Translations under genes and position numbers: made by a program
Notes under the pieces: generated by a model
The model's input: the letters and a program-made list of their open reading frames with translations, nothing else
Databases searched by the model: none
Told to the model about the DNA's origin: nothing
Shown: in pieces, positions 25,741 to 35,299 of the stretch
Position numbering within the stretch: the stretch's first letter is position 1
How the letters are laid out: every line of letters begins with the position of its first letter
Assembly: GCF_004362665.1 (NCBI RefSeq)
Contig: NZ_SNXR01000012.1
Location: forward strand, 186,001-250,000
Direction of reading: 5' to 3'
Length of the DNA: 64,000 nt
Source of the DNA: Flavobacterium dankookense
Lineage (GTDB): Bacteria > Bacteroidota > Bacteroidia > Flavobacteriales > Flavobacteriaceae

Positions 25741-28700
25741 TTAATTTTTGGCTAAGGATTCCAGCGTGGATTGAATACTTTCGATATCGGCTTTGATTTC
25801 CTCAATGTTTTCGGTAACGGTATCAAGGTTTTCGGTAACGTTGCCCAACAGCACATCTTCAGCTTGTTGTACTAAAGGATTGCTTGATTTAGGAGTTCCG
25901 TCAGGATTAAGTATTTGATTTCCATCAGAGTCGAATAGTTTGTAATCGTCACAGTCATCGTCACACGGCAATCCTTGAACATTTAGTCCTATGTTTCCTG
26001 CCTGAATAACGGTTAATGAGGTAGGAACACGGCTTTCCCAAGTTTCTTCTACTTCACCGGTTTGTTCGCGAAGTTCATCTACAATTGACTTGAATAGTTC
26101 GTCATCCATTGTTGGAACTTGTCCGCCATTCCAAACTTGTCCAGTAGCCATAAACCAGTTTACAGCTTCTTCAAAACCAGGTCTAACCGTTACAATTACT
26201 CTTGCCATTCCGCTTTCTAAGAAGGCTTTGAAAGTAGCATCGTCCATTTCATCAATTTGGTACATATCAACCCATTTCGATTTTTCTGCCCAGTAAAAAG
26301 GATAGAAATAGTAACTCATTAAATCCCATTCAAATGCTTGCTCAAAGAATTTCACTTTAGCTGAGTAGCTTTCTAAAGCTGGATCGTCAAATTTGGCTCT
26401 GATTTCGCTAGGTGTACTTCCTTGTAAAAGAGATGTTTTTCCAAGAACAGCTTGACCAATTAAATATTCGATACAGTTTTTACGCAATACAATGTTTTCT
26501 ACCTGACGGTTAAACATAGGGTTTATTTTTGCTCTTTCTTTTTGAACGGCTTTTGCATTTGCTACTTTATCGTTGTATTCGGATAATCTAGCTTCGTATG
26601 CAGCAATAATGGCATTGAATGTTTCTATTCTCCACTTTTTTTGAGCATTAGGGGTTAAACTACAATCTATAACAACGTTAAAACTTGCCGACAAAACGTC
26701 ATAAGTTGATGCTGAAACCGCTAGTTTATCGGTAACATTTTCCAAATCACTTATAGTATGACTAAAAGTTGTTTTTGTGTTATTTAATTCCAAGATTGAT
26801 TTGTTTCCAATTGCAATTGACATTTTTTTATTATTGTCACCATTTCCATGATGGTAAAAGCCACCTTCTAAATATGCTTTATTTACAATATATCCTTCTG
26901 GGATTTCTATAGAGTCATTTAAAGCATTTCCTTCTTGACCATTATCCATGAAATCAACTTTAAATGACTTACTAACCTTTATTGTCGTATTTTTAAATTC
27001 GTCAACGGCAACATTATATGCTTCAATCCATTTTAGACATCTTAATTCAAAGTTATTGTCAATTTTTAGAGCTATGCTATTTTCAGCTGTTCTCGGGTCA
27101 ATTGGTTTTTCAAGAATTTCAACTCCAGGAGAAACTTTTTTAGCATCCATTACTGCATTGTGAAAAGATGCTGGTTCTGGTATCATGAATTCATACATCA
27201 AACGTTTGCCGTAATTGATGACTTTGTTTCTCATGATTTTGTCTACCCAACGATAGACACCAGAAATGTGTTTGTCGCCCTTTCTGTTGTCATAGCCGTG
27301 TTTGCTGTTTTCTTCATATTCTTCAATGATTTTTGTAACACGCTCTTCTTTAACTTTTTGAACTACTCGCTCCAAAACTCTTTCGGTAACTTCCTGTGCT
27401 TCGTTTAAAGCTTGGATGTTGGATGTTTCTTTTGTGGTATTGTGAGCAAAATCAGCACTTACATCAAAATGAACATTATAAGCTTTTGAAGACATACCTG
27501 AGTGAAACGCTGCAGAATTTTGTTGTGCTAAAACAGAAGCTACTTCTTGATTCATTTCAAAACGTTCAGTTGAGGTTGTATCTGAAAGTTTTTCGGTTTC
27601 TTTCTCTTTGCTGGTCGTTAGTGTATCTTCTTGTCTGCGAAGTCTTCGGGTTGATTTTTCTTTGTATTCTCGTGCCATCACATTTTCTATATGTGATACT
27701 TCACCTGGAACGTAGCAACATACTTCTTGTTCTACTCGACGATAATCAGCTATACCAAGACGTTTAATTCCATAACCTGTTGGAATATAATCTATCATAG
27801 TTGCTGTGCTGTTGTTAATTAAAGTTGTCGAACCTGAATTTTGAAGCGAAGTACCTTTAGGGTTTTCAATTTCTGTAATTACATTTGGGTCTTCATACGT
27901 ATAAAATCCACTTGCACTGACTGTGTAGCTTTCGTTTCCATTTAATGTTCTATAGGCCATTTGAAGCAATGGTGACAGCATTTGATGGTTAGCTGCTGAA
28001 TTTGTATTTCCACCTGAAGAATTCGATCCGCTTCCGTTAGAAGTTGTCATGGCATTGATTGATCCTGTTCCACTAAAACTTATTTCTCTTCCTGTATTTG
28101 TTACAAAAGTTCCTTCTATTTCAATTGCTCCATCTTCTGTAGTTTGAAAATATTTTCCATTATAATTAAAAATTTCAAAAGATAGATTACCTTGATCCCA
28201 AATAGACTCGTTCATGGTGCTAGAATATTCCCCACTCAGAGGTTCGCTATTTGGAAAGTTAACGGTGTAGTGTCCTGAATATATATCCGTTCCTTGTTCT
28301 ATCCCAAATAATGTCAATAATAACCTTTTTGTAGTTCCTGATCCAGTAAGAGACACAGTAAAACGATTGCTTGTTCTTGCTGCATAACCTGCAGTTCTTG
28401 CCGCAATAACTGCTCCACCTGTTACAGCCACTTTTTCTGTTAGTGGTTTTTGATTAAATAATGATTCATTTAATTTTCGAATCATCTCTTTTGCAAATGA
28501 ATTAAGTTCTTCAAAAGTATCTAGCTCTTTGTTTTCTTTTGCAGTCAAGGCAAATCTTTTCAAATTATCAGTGGCAATTTTGTCATTTTTTATAAACTCA
28601 AGCTCAGCAATTGGCAAATAGTCATAGACAGGCAGTACAAGATTTTCATATTCATAGTAGGTTTCTTCAACTTTCGTTACCGGATTGACATATGTTTTTT

Positions 28701-29526
28701 CTATTTTATTTGCATTTTGATAAGCATTTTGCACCAAAGCATTATAATTTTTGTCATATGCTGCCCTTTGTTTTGACTCACTTTTGTCATAACGGATTTT
28801 GATTTCAACAAGTTCTAATACAAGCTCTTCAAATTGCTTTAGTTGTTTTTCAGAGACAATAGATTGGTTGGCAGCTACTAAAATTTTATCGACAGCCATA
28901 TTTTCTTGTGCAAATTTTCTGAAAACGGTATTGTTTTGGATATTTTCAGGAGAAAAAATTGCCACAGGAACTACAACTCTTGCTTGCGCTCTTCTTCTCA
29001 GTGCATCTTTGTTTTCTCCATCAATTTTATAATTTGAAATAAAGAAATCTGCAACAAGAAGAGATAAAATAAAATCTCTTACGGCACCTGATTGGAATGT
29101 GAAAATTTGGTAAAAAAGGTTGTCCCACAGCTTTATTCTGATTTCATCGTTGGATAGTTTATCCGTTTCCCCCAGTTGTTCTAGATAACTTTTAACCTGC
29201 TCTGGAGTTAAGTTTGCACGATTTTTTGTTAACCATTCAGCTAAAGAAACCAAATTTGGATTCTTAACCAATTCAATTACACTTTTCTTTGTTTTTTTTG
29301 CGTTGTTTCCAAAACTATCAACTGCCTCCTGTAAAACTTCTTTTTTTGTTTTTCCTATCGGAATATTATAAACCGATTTTAAAAATGAACTAGTCATTGT
29401 CTCGGACTTGTCTAATTGAGCTTCAGGATGCAAAACAAATAATCCATTAGATTTTTCTTGTTCTAGAAGTTCAGGTGCTCTCATTGTAATAAAGCGATAG
29501 AGCGTGTTTTTAATTTGTGTACTCAT
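25741..29526 (-). CDS. Large (1261-residue) multidomain protein of unknown function
   Basis: No signal peptide is visible and I cannot assign a function. Residues 1-290 are helical (LYRFITMRAPELLEQEKS at the start). About 300-490 is a helical stretch followed by a Thr/Gly-rich beta module (SGTGSINA). A Ser/Gly/Asn linker lies at about 495-515. EVCCYVPGEVSHIENVMARE is near 600. Strongly charged helices follow (VLERVVQKVKEERVTKIIEE, near 712) and then SGVYRWVDKIMRNKVINYGK near 755, leading into YEFMIPEP. The C-terminal part has VIVTVRPGFEEAVNWF near 1115, RVPTSLTVIQ near 1172, a Cys/Asp cluster (CDDDCDDYK) near 1189 and a final coiled coil. These blocks look like a conserved family seen in Bacteroidota, but I cannot name it. 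It heads a transcript regulated next to an S24 repressor. Confidence 0.8.
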   Translation of the reverse strand: MSTQIKNTLYRFITMRAPELLEQEKSNGLFVLHPEAQLDKSETMTSSFLKSVYNIPIGKTKKEVLQEAVDSFGNNAKKTKKSVIELVKNPNLVSLAEWLTKNRANLTPEQVKSYLEQLGETDKLSNDEIRIKLWDNLFYQIFTFQSGAVRDFILSLLVADFFISNYKIDGENKDALRRRAQARVVVPVAIFSPENIQNNTVFRKFAQENMAVDKILVAANQSIVSEKQLKQFEELVLELVEIKIRYDKSESKQRAAYDKNYNALVQNAYQNANKIEKTYVNPVTKVEETYYEYENLVLPVYDYLPIAELEFIKNDKIATDNLKRFALTAKENKELDTFEELNSFAKEMIRKLNESLFNQKPLTEKVAVTGGAVIAARTAGYAARTSNRFTVSLTGSGTTKRLLLTLFGIEQGTDIYSGHYTVNFPNSEPLSGEYSSTMNESIWDQGNLSFEIFNYNGKYFQTTEDGAIEIEGTFVTNTGREISFSGTGSINAMTTSNGSGSNSSGGNTNSAANHQMLSPLLQMAYRTLNGNESYTVSASGFYTYEDPNVITEIENPKGTSLQNSGSTTLINNSTATMIDYIPTGYGIKRLGIADYRRVEQEVCCYVPGEVSHIENVMAREYKEKSTRRLRRQEDTLTTSKEKETEKLSDTTSTERFEMNQEVASVLAQQNSAAFHSGMSSKAYNVHFDVSADFAHNTTKETSNIQALNEAQEVTERVLERVVQKVKEERVTKIIEEYEENSKHGYDNRKGDKHISGVYRWVDKIMRNKVINYGKRLMYEFMIPEPASFHNAVMDAKKVSPGVEILEKPIDPRTAENSIALKIDNNFELRCLKWIEAYNVAVDEFKNTTIKVSKSFKVDFMDNGQEGNALNDSIEIPEGYIVNKAYLEGGFYHHGNGDNNKKMSIAIGNKSILELNNTKTTFSHTISDLENVTDKLAVSASTYDVLSASFNVVIDCSLTPNAQKKWRIETFNAIIAAYEARLSEYNDKVANAKAVQKERAKINPMFNRQVENIVLRKNCIEYLIGQAVLGKTSLLQGSTPSEIRAKFDDPALESYSAKVKFFEQAFEWDLMSYYFYPFYWAEKSKWVDMYQIDEMDDATFKAFLESGMARVIVTVRPGFEEAVNWFMATGQVWNGGQVPTMDDELFKSIVDELREQTGEVEETWESRVPTSLTVIQAGNIGLNVQGLPCDDDCDDYKLFDSDGNQILNPDGTPKSSNPLVQQAEDVLLGNVTENLDTVTENIEEIKADIESIQSTLESLAKN

Positions 29527-29578
29527 GATAATAAATTTTTTATTAGATTATATTCTTTCTTTTTCATTTGTTTACTTT

Positions 29579-29598
29579 ATTATTTTCCGGACAATAAT
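29579..29598. promoter_or_regulatory. Near-perfect 20-base palindrome, candidate operator
   Basis: ATTATTTTCCGGACAATAAT is a palindrome with one mismatched pair, centred on TCCGGA. It lies between the start codon of the 1261-residue gene (29526, minus strand) and its likely -7 element, and next to a divergent dimer-type repressor gene. A repressor bound here would block elongation of that transcript. Binding by the S24 protein is inference. Confidence 0.5.
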
Positions 29599-29629
29599 GT
29601 TTTTAACGAAAGGATAAAGATTTTCAATG

Positions 29630-29637
29630 CAAAAATA
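29630..29637 (-). promoter_or_regulatory. -7 element candidate of the 1261-residue gene (minus strand)
   Basis: CAAAAATA on the plus strand is TATTTTTG on the minus strand and fits TAnnTTTG. No TTG stands at the -33 distance, so the promoter may be weak or activator-dependent. The leader to 29526 would be about 100 bases and contains the palindrome. Confidence 0.4.
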
Positions 29638-29868
29638 TATGATTAAAATCTAATAAAAAAATATTAACGATGAAAAAAATCAAATATTTTCTAATTGCTT
29701 CAATTGCCTTTCATTATCTTTTTTCATTTCAATTTCTTTTTCGAAAAATTGAATTAAAATATTGTATAGCAGGTAATTGAATTTATTGTATTTGTTTTTA
29801 TAACGTATTGTAAAGGTTTTTTTTGATAATAAAATCAAAAGGGACTTTTTATTTTTAGATTTTTTTCT

Positions 29869-29876
29869 TATTTTTG
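29869..29876 (+). promoter_or_regulatory. -7 element of the S24 repressor gene
   Basis: TATTTTTG fits TAnnTTTG and lies 15 bases before the ATG at 29892. It overlaps the alternative TTG start at 29874, which supports the ATG. No -33 TTG is visible. The rest of the 29527-29891 gap is AT-rich and shows no convincing gene. Confidence 0.5.
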
Positions 29877-29891
29877 TCAAAAATAATCATA

Positions 29892-30590
29892 ATGGTTTCA
29901 GAAAGAGTTGGACAATACATAGAAAAAAAGGGAATTAGCTACTATGCCTTTGAAAATAGTCTTGGTGCAAGTAGAGGAAGTATTTCAAAAGCGGTTAAAG
30001 AAGGTAAAAGTATCGGAAGTAATGTTTTGGAGAATATCATAGCTACTTATCCCGATTTAAATCCAGTTTGGTTGCTATCAGGTGTTGGAGAAATGTTTGT
30101 GACTAATGAAGAAATAGTTGCTAATAAAAGTATAGAGACTTTTCGTTTAAAAACGGATCGGAATTTAGAAAATCAACAAATTCCTTTGTATGACATTGAA
30201 GCTGTTGCTGGATTAGTGCCATTGTTTCAAGATACTAATGCTCAAAAACCTATTGATCATATTTCTATTCCTCATTTACCAAAATGTGATGGAGCTGTTT
30301 ACATCACTGGAGATAGTATGTATCCTTTGTTAAAAAGTGGTGATATTGTTTTATATAAAGAAGTAAACGATATAAAAAATGAGATTTTTTGGGGAGAAAT
30401 GTATTTGTTGAGTATTGATATGAGTGATGAAGAGTACGTTACTGTGAAGTACATTCAAAAGTCTGAACAACAGGGTTATGTTAAGTTGGTCAGTCAAAAT
30501 AAACATCACCAAGATAAAGACGTTGAACTTTCAAAAATAAAAGCTCTCGCTTTAGTTAAAGCAAGCATTAGGATTAATTCAATGAATTAA
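29892..30590 (+). CDS. XRE family repressor with S24 (LexA/CI-like) peptidase domain
   Basis: This 232-residue protein is a predicted transcriptional repressor with self-cleavage ability, as in phage CI and LexA. The N-terminal helix-turn-helix (about residues 5-65) contains GQYIEKKGISYYAFENSLG and SRGSISKAVKEGKS. The S24 domain (about 95-230) has GDSMYPLLKSGDIVLY, with the catalytic Ser near residue 142, and VTVKYIQ with the catalytic Lys near 188. Its likely cleavage region is AVAGLVP near 106. It is encoded divergently from the 1261-residue gene, with a palindrome in the shared region, so it probably controls that unit and could respond to DNA damage. No integrase or phage structural gene I recognise is nearby. 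S24 repressors also occur outside prophages. Confidence 0.9.
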   Translation: MVSERVGQYIEKKGISYYAFENSLGASRGSISKAVKEGKSIGSNVLENIIATYPDLNPVWLLSGVGEMFVTNEEIVANKSIETFRLKTDRNLENQQIPLYDIEAVAGLVPLFQDTNAQKPIDHISIPHLPKCDGAVYITGDSMYPLLKSGDIVLYKEVNDIKNEIFWGEMYLLSIDMSDEEYVTVKYIQKSEQQGYVKLVSQNKHHQDKDVELSKIKALALVKASIRINSMN

Positions 30591-30630
30591 AGTTTAATTT
30601 TCTAAATGGTTCAATATCATTTCAAGTGAT

Positions 30631-32490
30631 TTATTTCACGTCATAAATATTATTTTCTGTTTTAACATCAGCCATTAAACCACTCGGATCAATGGTTATT
30701 TTTTTAATTGATGATTGAGTTGAAATGGAGAAATTATATGTTGGTTGTGCCCAAGTCCAATCTTTTAAAACGGTTCTTTTGATGTTAGTATTTGGGTTTT
30801 CTTTCACAAAGTGCATCATTTGCAACGGAATGTGAAAAATTTCTTTAGAACCATCGGTATATTCTACTAAAATATCAATTGGCATTGGCATTCTTCCAAT
30901 TCTTTCAAGTGTAATTGTATTGTTCTCAAACGATTTTATAGCATAATCAATCGTGTTTGTCGTCTTTGTCCAATCGGTTAAATACCAATCGAGTTGCGCA
31001 CCCGAAACGCGTTCAGCAGTTCGTTTTATGTCATTTGGTGTTGGATGTTTGAATTTGAATTCAGAATAATAGCGTTTTAGCGTTTTCATTGTGTTTTCTT
31101 TTCCAATTAAATAGATTAACTGGGTTAAAAACAATTCACCTTTACTATACGAACCAACACTGTAACTTTTATTTTCGTCAAATCGATCAGAATGAGTTGT
31201 TAAAGGTTGTTCCTTGCCTGAATTGGCTAACGTTATGTAACCTTTGTAAGAACCTAAAAATGGATTTTCTATTTTTTTTACAGAAAGTTCATTAACCGCT
31301 AAATCTTCAATAAAAGAAGCAAATCCTTCATCCATCCATCCGTTTTTGCTTTCGTTGGATGCTATAACATGTTGAAACCAAGAATGTCCCATTTCGTGAG
31401 CAATTAGCCCAACGAAACCGTCTAATTTTCCTTCGCCTAAAACAAATGTACACATGGCATATTCCATTCCGCCATCGCCAGCTTGAATTATAGAGTATTG
31501 TTTGTAAGGATAATTTCCAACATAGGAATTGAAATAATCCATAATTTTTGAGGTTAAGGGTTGCGCTTTTTTCCAAACATCGAAAATCTTCTGATTGTTT
31601 TTGTATAAAAAATGAAGCGTTACACCATCTGGACGAACCAGTTTATCATGGATATATTCTTTATCGGCTGCCCAAGCAAAGTCATGAACATTTGCTGCAA
31701 TAAAATGCCAAGTTAGTGTTGGATTATTTGGATTTTTCGTCACTTTTTTTCCTTGATCTTCATAGCCAAAACCAATTTCGTTATTGTTTTTAATAATTCC
31801 TGTTCCGCCAAGAATATAGGCTGCGTCTATAGTGATTTTTACATCATAATTTCCCCAAACACCATGAAATTCTCTGCCTATATATGGCGATGTGTTCCAA
31901 CCTTCAAAATCGAATTCGCACATTTTTGGATACCATTGTGACATGGAAAATTCAATACCTTCGCTATTGTTTCTTCCTGAACGACGAATTTGAACTGGAA
32001 CTTGACCATCAAAATCAAGTGTAAAAGTTGTTTTTTTTCCGGGTAAAATTGGTTTTGAAAGCGTTACTTCTAGTATTGTTCCAACTTCTTTTGTAGTAGC
32101 AATTTTTCCATCCTGTTTAAAGTTAGATACTTTTAAATATCCAATTTCATTTGGCTTTAATTTGGCAATTCTACTTTCTTTAATTTCTTTTCCGTCATCG
32201 GTTTTTGTTTTAGTAACCATTCTTGCATCGGGATCGACTATGTTTTGGTTTCTAAAATCCATTTCGCTTCCTGGTTGAAAAGCGTTGTTGAACAAGTGAT
32301 AAAAGACTTTTTTTAATGTATCATTGGAATTATTGGTGTAAACCAACGTTTGTTTTCCTTTGTATTGATAGTTTTTTGCATTAACGGAAACTTCCATTTT
32401 GTAATCGGCTTTTTGTTGCCAGTAACCTTTATTTTGTGCGTCACAAAAAAGTGTTCCAATAAGTAAACTAAGTGCAAAGGGTAATCTCAT
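30631..32490 (-). CDS. M1 family metallopeptidase
   Basis: This is a predicted exported zinc aminopeptidase of family M1 (619 residues) with a signal peptide (MRLPFALSLLIGTLFCDAQ). The zinc motif HEMGHSWFQH is near residue 366, with the third ligand Glu in GWMDEGFASF about 20 residues later, and GGMEYAMC is the family's GxMEN-like substrate motif in altered form. The N-terminal part is the usual beta domain. It follows the S8 protease gene by 10 bases on the same strand, so the two secreted peptidases are likely one operon for peptide use. Confidence 0.92.
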   Translation of the reverse strand: MRLPFALSLLIGTLFCDAQNKGYWQQKADYKMEVSVNAKNYQYKGKQTLVYTNNSNDTLKKVFYHLFNNAFQPGSEMDFRNQNIVDPDARMVTKTKTDDGKEIKESRIAKLKPNEIGYLKVSNFKQDGKIATTKEVGTILEVTLSKPILPGKKTTFTLDFDGQVPVQIRRSGRNNSEGIEFSMSQWYPKMCEFDFEGWNTSPYIGREFHGVWGNYDVKITIDAAYILGGTGIIKNNNEIGFGYEDQGKKVTKNPNNPTLTWHFIAANVHDFAWAADKEYIHDKLVRPDGVTLHFLYKNNQKIFDVWKKAQPLTSKIMDYFNSYVGNYPYKQYSIIQAGDGGMEYAMCTFVLGEGKLDGFVGLIAHEMGHSWFQHVIASNESKNGWMDEGFASFIEDLAVNELSVKKIENPFLGSYKGYITLANSGKEQPLTTHSDRFDENKSYSVGSYSKGELFLTQLIYLIGKENTMKTLKRYYSEFKFKHPTPNDIKRTAERVSGAQLDWYLTDWTKTTNTIDYAIKSFENNTITLERIGRMPMPIDILVEYTDGSKEIFHIPLQMMHFVKENPNTNIKRTVLKDWTWAQPTYNFSISTQSSIKKITIDPSGLMADVKTENNIYDVK

Positions 32491-32500
32491 TTTTATTTTT

Positions 32501-34084
32501 TTATGTTTTTATTTTCTTCTCCAATGTTGGCTGTTTGGAAACTTCTTCCGCCATTTTTAATGCGTTAAAAGCATTTACTATTTTTCCTGAAACTGATGCT
32601 TCAGAGAAATTTCTTTTTTCGCCATTTTCACCAACATTTACAACCATGTCAATTGGTGTTCCCGATTGCATTATGATTTCTTTTACTTGTGAAGCTTTCA
32701 AATTGGGATAATGCGAACGAATTAAAGCCGCAACTCCAGCTGCATTTGGAGAAGCCATTGATGTTCCTTGCAAGTATTTGTATTTTCCGTTTGGTAAAGT
32801 GGCATAAATTTTAACTCCAGGCGCAAAAATATCTACATTTTTGGTTCCATAATTTGAAAAATCTGCGATAATTTTTTCGCCATATTCATAGTTTAAAGCT
32901 CCAATTTGCAGAAAATTGGAAACGATTTCGGTGTTTTTATCTTTGGTATCTGTTGGGAAATTTTCTTCTACATCAATATCTTTTCCATCATTTCCAGCGG
33001 CATGAACAAACAAAACATCTTTACTTTCGGCATATTTCAATGCTTCCCAAACCCATTCGGCATGAGGCGAAAAATCTTTTCCAAAGCTTCCATTGATAAC
33101 TTTCGCACCGTTATCAACAGCATAACGAATGGCTAAAGCAATATCTTTGTCATATTCGTCACCATTTGGAACAGCACGAATTGCCATGATTTCTACATTA
33201 TTTGCAACGCCATCACCGCCAATATTGTTATTTCTTTTTTGAGCAATAATTCCAGCAACATGCGTTCCGTGTTCGGTGTTCTCTTTATTTGAACCGTAAA
33301 CTTTGTTGTTTCCATATTTTCTGTCGTTGAAATCTTCTGGATTATCGCCAACTACTTTTCTTCCGTCAAACTCTTTGTTCAAATTGTAATTTAACTTGTC
33401 ATAGACATGGTTTTTAAATGAAGTTAATTCTTCTCTGAATTTTTCTCCATAATCAGCGGCATAAGACAATAAAATCATTTTACTCTGGTACAATTTGTAT
33501 TTTACTGAAGCAACATTTTTTAATTCTTCCAGAGTATAATCGTCTTTTTTTAATTCTTCGCGAATGGTTTTGTCGGCTTCATACAACATGTCAACAGGTT
33601 GTTTGTAGCTCATCATTTTTTTGTATTCTGCGGTATGATCGGCTAATGCTTTTTTATACGTTTCTGAACCATCATCACCTTTTTTCAAAATTCTAGTCAT
33701 TTCTAACGTTTCATCATAGGAATCGCCAAGAAAATTCCAACCGTGAATATCATCGATATAACCGTTTTTATCGTCATCTTTTTTATTGTTGGCAATTTCT
33801 TTTGGATTGGTCCAAATGGCACCTTTTAAATCGGGATGATCAATGTCAGTTCCTGAGTCGATTACGGCAACAATAATTTTTTGTCCTTTTTTGTCTTTCA
33901 AAAGTTCGGCATATGCTTTATCAACACTCATTCCTGGAATAGAATCTTTTTCTAAATCAAGATGGCTCCAGCGTTGAAGTTCAGTTTCGGTTAAGGGAAT
34001 CTTTTTTGTGTATCGAGAAGTTGAATCTTGAGCAACTACTGATATCGAAAAAGTGGCAATTAGGGAACAAAATATAACTTTCAT
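32501..34084 (-). CDS. S8 family serine protease (subtilisin-like), exported
   Basis: This 527-residue protein has a signal peptide (MKVIFCSLIATFSISVVAQ) and a subtilisin catalytic domain. The Asp is in VIDSGTDIDHPDL (near residue 76), the His in NTEHGTHVAGIIA (near 274) and the Ser in GTSMASPNAAGVAALI (near 442). A charged insert of about 150 residues separates Asp and His, larger than in classical subtilisins. No type IX sorting domain is visible at the C terminus, so periplasmic location is more likely than cell-surface. The M1 peptidase gene follows after 10 bases. Confidence 0.93.
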   Translation of the reverse strand: MKVIFCSLIATFSISVVAQDSTSRYTKKIPLTETELQRWSHLDLEKDSIPGMSVDKAYAELLKDKKGQKIIVAVIDSGTDIDHPDLKGAIWTNPKEIANNKKDDDKNGYIDDIHGWNFLGDSYDETLEMTRILKKGDDGSETYKKALADHTAEYKKMMSYKQPVDMLYEADKTIREELKKDDYTLEELKNVASVKYKLYQSKMILLSYAADYGEKFREELTSFKNHVYDKLNYNLNKEFDGRKVVGDNPEDFNDRKYGNNKVYGSNKENTEHGTHVAGIIAQKRNNNIGGDGVANNVEIMAIRAVPNGDEYDKDIALAIRYAVDNGAKVINGSFGKDFSPHAEWVWEALKYAESKDVLFVHAAGNDGKDIDVEENFPTDTKDKNTEIVSNFLQIGALNYEYGEKIIADFSNYGTKNVDIFAPGVKIYATLPNGKYKYLQGTSMASPNAAGVAALIRSHYPNLKASQVKEIIMQSGTPIDMVVNVGENGEKRNFSEASVSGKIVNAFNALKMAEEVSKQPTLEKKIKT

Positions 34085-34289
34085 CTTTCTAAAAATTTAT
34101 TTGAATGGTTGTAAAAATAATTTCTTTTCAATCAACAAATAAAAGCATTAACAATATTTTAGTATCAAATATTGCGAATTAATCAAAAATAGGATAAAGC
34201 TACCACATTAGATAATTTATCTCTTTTGATTTTAGTGAATTTTAGAAATGCTTTTTTGGGAATAAATACACACTGGTTTTTAATCACTT

Positions 34290-35147
34290 TTACAAAATTT
34301 CCTGAATTTCAAATTGTTCTTTCATTCGAACACCTTTTTCGGTCATTTCTACCGTAATTATGGGATTGTGAGCGTCGTGTTCCAGCCAAAGAAAGTAGTT
34401 GTTTTCCGCAGCAGCAGTTAAAAATTTTGATTTTTCGGGCATTGTTAATAAAGGTCGCGTGTCATAACCCATAACATAAGGCAAAGGTAGATGTCCAGCA
34501 GTTGGAATTAAATCCGCGCAAAAAACAATCGTTTTATCTTGATATTGAATATGCGGAATCATCATTTTTTCGGTATGACCATCAACATAAAAAATTCCAA
34601 AATTCATTTCTTCCGAAAAATTAAAATCGCCATTTGGTCTTTTGATAAAGTTCAATTGACCACTTTCTTGCATTGGAAGAATATTTTCTGAAAGAAACGA
34701 TGCTTTCTCGCGATTGTTGGGTTTTGTTGCCCATTCCCAATGGTTTTCATTAGTCCAAAATTTCGCATTTTTAAAAGCGACTTCATATCCAGTTTTGTCT
34801 TTGTTCCAATTTACACTTCCGCCACAATGGTCAAAATGCAAATGCGTCATAAAAACATCAGTTATATCATCACGATGAAAACCATATTTTGCCAAAGATT
34901 TATCAAGTGTATCATTTCCCCAAAGCGAATAATAACCAAAAAATTTCTCCGATTGTTTGTTTCCCATTCCGGTATCAATCAAAATTAAACGGTTTCCGTT
35001 TTCTATCAGCATGCAACGAGCTGCAATATCAATAAGATTATTTTCGTCTGCCGGATTGGTTTTGTTCCAAATGGTTTTTGGCACAACGCCAAACATTGCT
35101 CCGCCGTCAAGCTTGAAATTTCCGGCTTCTATAGGGTAGATTTTCAT
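34290..35147 (-). CDS. MBL-fold metallo-hydrolase
   Basis: This 285-residue protein is a metallo-beta-lactamase-fold hydrolase, probably of the lactonase-like (AttM/AiiA-like) branch. The metal motif FMTHLHFDHCGG is near residue 100, with further ligands at DGHTEKMM, VFCADLIPT and LEHDAHNPI. There is no signal peptide. The substrate cannot be told. It is separated from its neighbours by gaps of about 150-200 bases and read away from the toxin locus. Confidence 0.88.
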   Translation of the reverse strand: MKIYPIEAGNFKLDGGAMFGVVPKTIWNKTNPADENNLIDIAARCMLIENGNRLILIDTGMGNKQSEKFFGYYSLWGNDTLDKSLAKYGFHRDDITDVFMTHLHFDHCGGSVNWNKDKTGYEVAFKNAKFWTNENHWEWATKPNNREKASFLSENILPMQESGQLNFIKRPNGDFNFSEEMNFGIFYVDGHTEKMMIPHIQYQDKTIVFCADLIPTAGHLPLPYVMGYDTRPLLTMPEKSKFLTAAAENNYFLWLEHDAHNPIITVEMTEKGVRMKEQFEIQEIL

Positions 35148-35238
35148 TTGTGTAAACTTTTTATAAAGATATAAATTAAAAAATCAATCAAACGAAGAAA
35201 AAAATCTAATCATAAATCCATTTAATGGAAAAAAATCA

Positions 35239-35246
35239 TATATTTG
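35239..35246 (+). promoter_or_regulatory. -7 element of the polymorphic toxin gene
   Basis: TATATTTG fits TAnnTTTG and lies 54 bases before the ATG at 35300. No TTG is seen at the -33 distance. It is the only promoter candidate I see for the toxin-immunity pair. Confidence 0.45.
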
Positions 35247-35299
35247 CATTATAAAATCTTTTGGCCAAAAGAAATTGTTCAATTTTTTAAAAGATTTTT

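Noticed and set aside
29680..29880. A 66-residue minus-strand frame between the 1261-residue gene and the S24 repressor gene
   Set aside because: It is Lys/Asn/Ile-rich low-complexity translation of AT-rich DNA, and it overlaps the -7 element of the repressor gene. No homologue-like features are visible.
19982..30590. Accessory region A as a complete prophage
   Set aside because: There is an S24 repressor and an endolysin-like M15 peptidase, but no integrase, terminase, portal, capsid or tail gene I can recognise, and no att-like direct repeats were noticed at the borders.
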